From Apostichopus japonicus (lineage: Eukaryota; Echinodermata; Holothuroidea; Aspidochirotida; Stichopodidae), in NCBI RefSeq assembly GCF_037975245.1, contig NC_092579.1, positions 16,516,178 through 16,580,177 of the forward strand: a DNA stretch of 64,000 nucleotides, in the 5' to 3' direction. The notes beneath the pieces were generated by a model. That model was not told where the DNA came from. It worked only from the letters and a program-made list of their open reading frames with translations, and did no database searches. Below are positions 50,590 through 60,900 of the stretch, in pieces. How positions within the stretch are numbered: the stretch's first letter is position 1; each line of letters begins with the position of its first letter. Made by a program: the position numbers and the translations under genes.

Positions 50590-51540
50590 AACAACCAAAA
50601 CAACGAGCTAAATTACATCGACAATTACTGTGACAGCGTTGCCCATCATATCTTCAATACTTTCAAAAGACACTGTCCCTTACAGAAAACGGAAAACGAA
50701 AATTAAATAAGAATATCCTTACACTTATGAAACTCAGACGTCGCCTACGTAGAACCTATATCATTTCCCGAGACCCAACTCTAAAAAACCCAAATTAACC
50801 AACTCAAATAGCAATAAACAGACTAATATTGGCGGATGAACAAAACCGCGTCCAAAACAAATGCGATTCAATCATTAATGATAAAAACCAGAAAAACTTT
50901 TGGAAAATTAAAAAAAAAAAGCATTAACCCCATTACACCCCAAACACAGGTAAAACAGACCAAGGCCTTAGAGATAACGTAGGTAACCTCATCACAAAAA
51001 CTCAAGACCAAATAAAGCTAATTGAATCGTACTTTAAAAGTATATTCAATATGTTCGATGGCCCCCCATACGATATCAGCGGTAAACACGATATAGACCG
51101 TACAATTATCAGTAATGAACCAGTTTTAACCTCCAACCCCTTAGGATGTCTCAACGAAAACATCCCTCTATTCAAAAAATAGATATAAAAAATTGGTATA
51201 GTGCCACTAAGAAATGCATCCTACACTGGTCATGACAATAAAAATGACCAAATGCTTAAAAACTCCCCTCCGATATTCATTAACTCTCATATTTTCCACT
51301 ATTTAACGAACTCCTTAGACTGGGTTATTTTCCAACCCCATGGAAATCCGCCAAAGAGATTTTAATACCGAAACTAAGTAAAAACTATCGACCAATTAGT
51401 CTCCTCCCAGCCTTAGGTAAGATTTTAGAAAGAGTTATAGATAACCGCACCAGAAACCACCTTGAGCAAATTAATCACCTTTCCCCTTATCAATCGGGCT
51501 AACTCCGCGCACACAAATCTACAATAAACCAAACTTTCTG
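50590..51540 (+). pseudogene. Second LINE fragment
   Basis: The part after about 51200 (ttggtatagtgccactaag, tatcgaccaattagtctcct) repeats 43350-43720 of the first LINE, including YRPISLLPALGKI. The 5' part (LRRRLRRTYIISRDPTL.., then DKNQKNFWKIKKK) is the endonuclease-to-RT linker missing from the first copy. It is truncated at both ends and has many stops. Confidence 0.75.
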
Positions 51541-53500
51541 TTTATCTTTTAGGCAGAACAAAGGTTTGAGAATCCTTTGTTCGTCCTAAGAGTTTTTCGG
51601 GTTTCTATTGTTCCTCTGAAGCTGCAAACTGACCAAAAAAGAGGCCGTTAGAGGGCGCTCGACGCATCTTGCCAATCATATGTGATTTCAAAGCAGTCAA
51701 ATCAAACCTTTCTTATTCATAAATGTTCTCCAGTTTTACGGTGTTGTTTCCTCGGAAGTTGTATGCTAAGCGATAGAAGTGTTCAATGTTTTAATCGCAA
51801 TTTTTTCTTCAAAAATGGAACGGAGGGTGATAAAATACTGCCTGATACTGCTGTTTTAAGTGGTTGTTGTATATTAATAGTTTTCAACCGCTCCGCGACA
51901 TGAGCTATGCAGATTCAGGAAACGTTGCCTTGACCATTACTTTAGCAACTAGGCAATCAAAAGAATTAAGATCTTTTAAGGCCTCAAAAATGTAGAATTT
52001 ATATTCCAAAATGAGAGAACAGTCTTCCTATGCGAAATAAAAGACATACAGATGCTCTTTGTATGAGCACATGGACATATTCTTTGATCAATTTGAGCAA
52101 GAAAAGCAGCTCTGCCACCCCTTTAACAATTAATGAGTTACATGACATTGTTTTATTTTCAATATGAAACATTTTCACAAGTTACTGCCAAACCTAGAGT
52201 CATGTAGTATAAATCACTAAAAATAATGCCAATTTTGAGACCATTTGAAATATGAAGTTCAATAAAGGTGTACGTTTTGAGTTATCCTGTTTACAAGTAC
52301 AGCATTTTGAACATCACCCACCGTTCCATTTTGAAGACAAAATTAGCATTATTTCTCAACAGTTGCTGAGACGCAGTGGTTAGTGCTACTATGTTACAAC
52401 TGTGGATAAAATATAATAAAATGAGAACTGCTGCATGTCATTTGCACAATGCTGGATCTAACTGCGCCAAAGTTCAATACAGGGGAACTGGAAATGCAGC
52501 TATTGGTCAAGACAAATTGGTGGGGACACGGCATATCATGTCCCCATTACTGAAAAAGTTGATGGGGACGCGTCCCGCTGTCCCCACCAGGATCTGCGCC
52601 CTTGGTTTGGAGGCTGTTCATCCTGGAACGCCATTTTTATGCTCACTGATATGATGTGATATCTGCTGTTTGCTTAACAAATTCGAATAATTGAAATGAG
52701 ACTGAAATAAATAACTTTGATCTGTTTATTGTGCAATTCCCCACATTCTTTTCATTTCGAAAGACGCACAGTTTCAAGTTCAGTGCACACTGAAGGTTTC
52801 GATTCTCTATCTGCCTTCAGTTTAGGTAAGATCTTGGGATTTTCATCCCTAGATATCGCTGGATATTGCTAGAAATCCATACAGTACAGTGTTCTTGGTA
52901 TTTCTTGGGCCTGATCTTGGGAAATTGCAAAATCGGGGAGTGGTCACACTCCATTTAGGTCAGTGCACGACCACTAGACGTCACTAATACACAGCCCGAT
53001 CACTAGACTTGTTATCGATAAAGTGGTGTGTTGCCGAATTTTGTCAAGGTTTTGGTACTACGGGCGAGGGTTATTAATTAAGTTTTGTAACTTATCAGGA
53101 AGCGATAAAATTGGTGGGGCGTAGGGGTTGTGGGGGGGGGGGGGTGGGATGTTTTCATGCAGATTGGAACAATCTCAAGAAGTGATAGGTGCGTCCGCCT
53201 GCCCCCCCCCCCCATGCACTGCATGATATTCACAGGAGATGTGCTCAATTCTCCAATCACATGCGGAATTTATTTCTAGATTCATTGTATGAGTTACGGT
53301 ATGAGGTTTAGGGTAACAATTAGCATTCAGGTCGGAGTATAACATTTTATCTCTGGATGGCAGTGTTGCATCGAAGGACATATGTCTAGTGCAGTTCGCA
53401 TATAGATCCTGGTCTAATACCCAAATGCGGCATATGTTCCCGACGACACGGTCAAGTTCGAGACCAGCCACAGTGGGTTTCATAACACAATTGTACAATT
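51541..53500. other. Intergenic, no gene recognised
   Basis: A 73-codon plus frame (51682-51903) and a 92-codon frame (52376-52654) lack domains. A weak A-box-like acgcagtggttagtgc at 52371-52386 may be a SINE relic. G and C runs occur at 53132-53144 and 53200-53213. Confidence 0.4.
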
Positions 53501-53502
53501 GT

Positions 53503-53503
53503 T

Positions 53504-53560
<57 letters not shown>

Positions 53561-53887
53561 TAGTGAAAGAGGAAATATAAAAACGTCAAAATGGAGTTGT
53601 CGGTGTAAGGGGTAGGGTGAGGCGCACGCCCCTTTCGAAATCATCGATCCGTCACTGGCTACCCTATGTGTATAATAGGGATCAGCCCTGTAATTATGTC
53701 ACTGTTCTTCTTTCTCTTCCCGGTTGCTTGCCGTTTTTTCTACTCCCTCCTTTTCCTCTATTTCTTCTTTTTCTTTTTCTTTTCCCTTCCTTCCTCCCCT
53801 TCTTTCCCCTCTTTTTCCCCTTTTTTCTTCTCTTTTTTTTCTTACCCGGGGGGCTCGCGCCCCTAACACCCCCTGGATACGCGCCTG
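53503..53887 (-). mobile_element. Inverted fragment of the composite hAT-like element joined to (TA)n
   Basis: 53557-53887 is the reverse complement of 3516-3850, ending in the terminus ctggatacgcgcctg. It contains the TC-rich tract that is AG-rich in copy 2. Homology stops exactly at actaatgta, where a (TA)n run (53503-53558) begins, so the rest of the element was lost at the microsatellite. The open frames here are low-complexity artefacts. Confidence 0.8.
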
Positions 53888-53904
53888 ATCAAGGTGGTCA
53901 GAAT

Positions 53905-54420
53905 TTGACCCTAAGTGACCTTTGACCTCTTCATAGAACATTCAGTTCTTGTACATTTCTGAGCATGAGGATAATCTCAGCTTTGATTTTGAAGCTATGT
54001 TGACAAGGATTTCAAGCTGTTGGCAGCTGATGACTCCAATTTACATTTGACCTTTTAACAGAACTGCTCAAAGTGTAATGCTCAGTGAGGGGGACCTACC
54101 ACCTAATTATGACATTTTACCGATGCTACAGATGTTCACTAAACTCGACTACGAGGTTTTTGTATTTTGGCTGCTGATGACCTCAATTGACCTTTGACTC
54201 CACTCAATAACTGGAGCAACCAAAGAATTCAGTGCTGTAAATTTACATCCATATTTTCCTGAAATTCATGCAAGATATGCTTGGTGAGTCATCCCGTTTA
54301 CAAGTTGGAACATCACATATACATACGTTTACCTGCATACATACACGCCTAGATTCCCTTTTGCATTTTGGCTAGGAATCAATGAAAGATTCCTGGCATA
54401 GGATACTTATAAATTCCTCT
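53905..54420 (+). repeat. gacctttgacc-type interspersed repeat with 3' hairpin
   Basis: Recurrent tgacctttgacct words end in agattccc..gctaggaatcaatg, a GATTCC/GGAATC hairpin. The same arrangement ends the repeat at 59336-59690. The 3' hairpin followed by a short AT repeat is the pattern of some LINE or SINE 3' ends. No coding frame was recognised. Confidence 0.5.
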
Positions 54421-54919
54421 CTTCTGAATTTACAGACTATTTACAGATTATCTTTTTGCATCATCACATGATCATCCTTAATGAAAAATCTTTCATAATT
54501 TCCATCTGTAAATCTGAGAAAATTTTCAACATGATACCCTTGAGAAGAGCACTTTTGAAAACATGCACGAGTGAAAAAAAAAACCTGGTATTTTTAGGTG
54601 CAGGGCAGAGATGGTCTTATGGTATTGCAGAAGTATTCAAGACTATGCATGAAATAAAGACAGATTTCCCCAGAAAAAAATTCTGCCAAACTGTTCCTTA
54701 AAATTTAGAAAAGCAGTTTTTCAAGTGTTTTAAGTACAGCTTTCATAACAGTATTCTCCAATTTATCTCTTGCTATTTCAAGGAAAAAAAACTGCATATC
54801 CTTAGTGCTTCAATATTTACACACATGGTCATACAAAAAAAGTAGAAAAGCCCACATATATGTATATATATAGTATACATATATACATATATCTTTCAAG
54901 AAGCTGCAACATCGGTGGC

Positions 54920-57900
54920 TCAAAAAGTTTGTGATCCTGAAAGTTCGAGACAGGCAGGACTATCTGGTAGCTGGATAGAATCACTTTCCGATTCTTCTTC
55001 AACTTTAGTCCTATTTCTAATCCCTTTGGAGGAAACTTCCATCAGCTTGTCTCTTTGGTTTGATGTAGCGTTCAGCACAGCGCCCAGAATAGGAACAAAC
55101 TTTTCTGTCTTCTTCTGCCTTCAGGAGGTTATTGTCTGGTAAGACTTTCCTGATCTGGTCCGAGTTGACCGTACTTGACTTGGACATGAGATGGAGGCTT
55201 TCATGTCCATAATGAGACTAGAGAAGGGATCTGAATCGGCTACAAGGGCTTGGGATTCCAATTTATTTTCTCTGTCTGATGTTTTGTCATCTGCCCAAGT
55301 CTCTTCCAAATTTAAGTCTTCTGGAGGTCTCTCGGGGAGCTGTTCCATGGTGAACACCATGGGTGGTTCTGTCAAAAAAAGAGTATGAAAGAAAATTACT
55401 AGATAGGAATACACAAGCCATGTAGACGAAAGTAGTCTGCATATATAAACTGAAGATAATGCATGATACATTTGAAGACTCAAATGAGTCGACAATAGCC
55501 AATAAATTTAAGGGCGAACACGGATTGCTTTGGGTGATAGGAGGGGGTGGGGGAGTATCACTTTCTTGGTGGGAGGGGGTCAGAGCCACAGACAGAGATG
55601 TAAGAACATTTAATGATTTCCCTAACTTATGTAATGTCAGAAATGTCAATTTTTTTCATTTATAACCCATCTACTAGTAAACTGTCTAGTATTGTTGTAT
55701 CAACTACAGTAGTTACAAAAAAAAGTTTAAAAAAAAGGAATATATTACAACATGAAGGCCAAAAGTATTTGAGCTGCAATAGATTTACAAGCAATATGAC
55801 AATGGAAAGACATGAAGGAAAACTTCACAAAAAGATGACTTTAGGAACAATCCTCAGTTAATTTGTTGTGAACCGTTGAAAAACAGTGCTATCAGGCCAG
55901 GCTGGATTTTTTATGCCACTTTTAATTTTTGAGGGAACGACCATTTAATTTGCCGTGGTTCATTGGTTTAGAGTAAAAAGACTATTTATTCTAATACTTT
56001 AACCATTTAGCTCAGTTCCTCAGATCCAACACAAAATCACAAAAAGAGTTTTACCTGTCTCAAATGACATGTTTACAGTGGTATTACAAATTTGTCAACT
56101 TTTGGACAGATGGTGTTTAATTTTCATTCAATGGGTGCAAGGGTGTTGTTGTTTTAATATCAAGTTAAAGGAACATGCTTGGTTGAGTGAGTTATTAGAA
56201 TTTATGTAAAGCAATGGGTTAACATTAACATTAAAGCCCGTACTAGAGGAGCTGATAATATCATCAAGTTAGCCTTTAAAGGAACATACCGGAGGTTTAG
56301 TATATTTTAACGGTGAATAGCTTGAAACTGGATCAGCAGTGTATGAGTGTAAAGTCTCAAATTAACCTTGTTCTGGTGGGCTACAACATTATTGTGCCTA
56401 AATTCAGCCTACATTTGTCATTTAGGTAGATACTGAGGAAGTGACGGATATGAAGTCATGCTGTCGAGGAAGGAAAGATTTCTTTTACAATTTTATTAAT
56501 TCTTATTCTCATTTCATTATCTGACAATAACACGGATGGAGAAATGTACTACATCTCAAACCTGCCCATAATCAGAAAGCCAAGCCAGAATATTAAAGTT
56601 GAGGGTGGAGTGGAGGCAATAAGTAAGCGTTTACTATTTTGAATACATGTGCTGAAAGTTTCTCCATTTTGTTTATCATTATATTGATGATGATACTAGA
56701 GTTTCTGTAAATGGATAAAAAATGCCCAATACCTTTGCACTTGTGTAGCAAGTCAGTCAATTTCATAGCAAGATTCTCTCGGGTAAATGGAGCAACAGAG
56801 GTCGGAGTGGGTTTAGTGGTACTGGATATGTGTTTTGGTGGGGTTACAGACAAAATCTAAGAGATGGGGAATCTAGGTCCCACCCCTGGCTGCATCCAAA
56901 ACAGCAAAATACTAAGTAACTGGGTGTTTATTTAAAAATAAACTACAGGTCTTTAATTGAGATGGAGAGCAACACACAATAACTGCAATGTCCCTAAATA
57001 TTCCACCAAGACCCGCCCCCCCCCCCCTCTGCCATCCTCCCGGACCAATTCTCTCCTAGTCTCTTTACGTGTAGGGTTTCCAGAAAGATCTGACCAGACC
57101 CGACGTTAATATTCTTACACCCTTTTCAAGATATTCCTCTAAATATATTTATATTTCTGGGATTATAGGAAAAACAAATTCACTGCACAGAACAAAGCCT
57201 TATTTGTCAAAACATACATGACACAATGCACTTACAATTTAAGGGAAACCCCCCCCCCTCCAAAAGAAATAATGCACAGTTGCATATGGCAAAACTAATG
57301 GCAGGTATAATATTGTTGCCAATACACTAGTAACTGCACAGCTACTTTCATGATGGGTAAAAAGAGCAATTTGCTTTGCATGAATACTTATTCAGGTCTA
57401 GGAAAAAGGGAGTAGGCTTGTAATCCTTACAATATTCACCAAATGTTCTTTACACTAAATCTGAGGACGAAGGAAATAAACTTGATGTATTCTTTAACGT
57501 TCGGAAAATTCCACTCTTCTCAACTCTATTGTACTCCATCGCCTTCGGTAAGACTGAATATTACTAAGTGATATTTCATCACGGTTAGGAATACTTCTTT
57601 CCGTGGGTGGGGTGAGGTTGGCGGGACATTAAATTTAACAACTGCACTCATTCAATACAAAAACTTGGTATAAATTCCATATACAGGTAAGTAAGGTAAC
57701 ATCTTCGCTTGCGAAATACCATAAATAGAACATTTTAACCGCATTGAAACATCCCTGATTTATGCTTGAAATTCCTGCTAAACGTGCTCGGGTTTATTTT
57801 GCAGTGAAGTAAATCTTGTACGCAAGACAGACTCATTGGTTAGTTTTTAAATTCATTCCAACTTTCTTTGCACATGACCATATCTGTGACCTGTTCGCAA

Positions 57901-60900
57901 ACAATAGTCCTACAACCCATTGTCTCCAGCATACTGCTACCAATAATTTTATACATTGCGAGCATCATAGCCATCTTGTACTCTCAACGTACCAAACCCA
58001 AATGGAAGAAACGTGAAAATGTACCTGACTCTTCCTCCTTCTGTACGGCTTTATGAGATTGAACAACCCTTTGACCTAGCATCTTGATCTCTGCTACCAG
58101 TCTCTTCACGGAATCCTCTGATTTTATTATGCTGTCCTTCAACGTCTAAGCAGAAAGATGGATTAATAATCAATCACGCAAAGATGGATTAATAATCAAT
58201 CACACAAAGATGGATTAGTAATCAATCACGCAAAGATGCATTAATAATCATCATTGCTTACAGATTTCTCTTATACACCCCACAGGGGAAATTAATTCCA
58301 CCCCACCAATATGGGGAATATTTTCACTTTCATTAAATGATGTGTTAACGTTTTCCTCATAAGGTCGGTTCATACCACTGTCTCTTATGCTATTGTCGCG
58401 TTACAGGAGCAGACATCACTTACTCTCTTCATTGGGATCTGGGTAGGGGTTGAAATTTAAGCCCCAATGAATGAGCTGGAGCTTGCGGATTAAACACCAA
58501 ATGTTTCATCACCAACAGCAGTGGGTAGTTTCACTCAGCATTCTATTAAACATGAAATGTAGTGGAAGCAATGAAACTTGAAATTTTCAACAGGTTACAT
58601 GATGTTGCATGTAAGTCGAAATTGAACCTTGCATCTAATGATATTAAACACCAACAATGTTAGGACAGCCCTTGAACAAAGCAATTAAACTTACATTTAT
58701 CTAATGAAACTATACCCAAATTGACAGTTGAATGATCCATTAATTAATAGTTTTGTCATCTCACCTTCATTCTGTCATGGATTGCTTCATTAGTCATCTT
58801 TATTCCTTGCATACCTTGAAGTTAGCCATCTTTATCAATCTTATCTTTCCTGTTGAGAAAAACAAAAACGAATGAAACTTGCCTTAATAAACTCCCTTGT
58901 TATGGGATCTTAGCATCTATTACGATTAAAACATAAGACAAGATGGCAATCCATGGCATCTCATCTCTTCTATGATGGAATGGATCTACAATGAACTTTA
59001 ACCTTGACCCTTAACAACTGCATAAGTTCTAATTTAAAATTTGGCCCATCATAATCTACATACTTTGTGGTTTAATGACTTATTCCAACATACTGACAAG
59101 CAGAAAGTGGCTACAGTTTCTGGATATTTGACCTTTCACCTATGACATTTATACCAATCACCCAAAATCACATTTAAAGTACATGGTCAGGCACCTACCC
59201 ACCAAGTTTGAACCTGATCGGACTTACAGTCTAGGAGAAGCTTCACGAGACACTCCTTTGCACAATTTAGACCAATTTTAACTCTAACTCAATTCGGCCT
59301 GTTAACTATATACAAGCCTAAACAGCTAAATCTGTCTTGTTTTAAACCTTGTCTCTTCATTCTCTACATATATTGTGGTTTATGCCTTTGTCCAACAAGT
59401 TGGCATGCAGAAAATGGCTAAAAACCAATTTTTAGACTTCTTGACCTTCGACCTCTTTGACGTCATCAATCACGCAGGCATGAGTTAACATGGTCAGGCT
59501 GCCTCAGGCACCCACCCACCAAGCTTGAACTTGACAGGACTTCGGGTATAGGAGGAGTTAGTGACATACTTAATTTTGCTCACTCACTCACAAACACCCA
59601 CACCTACACGCACCCATACATACATATACACAAACACACACGCCATCACCATCGCATAGATTCCTTCGGCCTTCGGCAAGGAATCAATAAATTGTTAAAA
59701 TATCCTACCTGTAGTGAAGGATTTGTGTAATCTCTTCAATTGGTTTTCCCAAGACTCTGTATCAGATTCCATACCACTTTCACAGTCCTCATATGGATCA
59801 ACTAGAACAGAAAAAATTATAAATGCTATGAATGATATCTGTTGCAGAATTAGGCATGAACCCAAGAGGTAATTGAATTGCCACTGGTAGTAGTTTTACT
59901 GAAGTGTAATCTTTTTTGGCAAACAGGTACTGAAAAATCCCAATGTGCTCTTCTCTAGCTATGGTGGTTAGCACAATATAGCTATCTCTAGTTGATCTTA
60001 GCATCATATGACTAATTGTTCAGCATCAATTTAAGATACAGTACGGTACTTTACTGAGTATTTGCTAGTGTGACTACAACTACGACAACTATGAGCAGAA
60101 GGAAAAGGAACAGGTCTATGCAGTCACGCTGGTGAGTATGGATGTATATGTGTATATGTAAGTGACATGCATGTGACGCCACTTGTAAACATAATAACTT
60201 GATACTTAAGGCAAACTTCAGTTGAGCTCATACTAGGTAGGTAGAATACCTTTTTGTGAGTACATGGTCCCTATTGCTTTTGGTTGAGGTCAAAGTTCAT
60301 CTGAGTTAAAAAATATTAACCTTTAATCATCGTAATTTGAGACAACTTCAATTAAATTCATGTTTGTTATGTAGATTAATCATAGTGAGTAAATGGTCCC
60401 TATTGTTTATCTCAAAGGTCAACAGATGTCAAACACTGACAACCTTGTAAACACCTTATCTTGACAAGACACACTTCAATTGAGCTCATACTTATGTATG
60501 TGTATTCTTTCGAGTGTTTATATGACCCATATTGTTTTATATGGAGGTTAACAGAGGTCAAACATAGAAACCTTGTAAACAATATATATCTTGAAGAGGT
60601 AAAATTCAATTGAGCTTATACAGTACTTGGTGGGTAGGTTACCCATAGTGAGAAGGTAGGTAGGTTTTCTTCTGTGCCAGATGGCTCATAAGGTTGGTGC
60701 TTAAACCTGGTTTCCATGATGCAAGTAAAATTAGAGTGAAACACTCCCCCAATCCGTCAATCCGTTGCTAACTAGCCCCTAGCCGAAGCTAGCGCCCATT
60801 TTAGAGATGGGTGGACTGAAGCAAATGGAGTAAAGTGTCTTGCACAAGGATTCAACGTGTTGACTATGCCACCTGTGGGACTCAGACTCACAACCTGTGT

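Noticed and set aside
57850-57990. Small minus-strand frame starting ATG GCT ATG ATG
   Set aside because: It is short, lacks domain or splice support, and does not fix the phase gap between exons 58025 and 56856.
58750-58849. Longer version of the 35-nt exon running to a second donor (gtgaga)
   Set aside because: In the frame set by the neighbouring exons it hits TAA. The donor gtatgc after TTCAAG keeps phase with the next exon.
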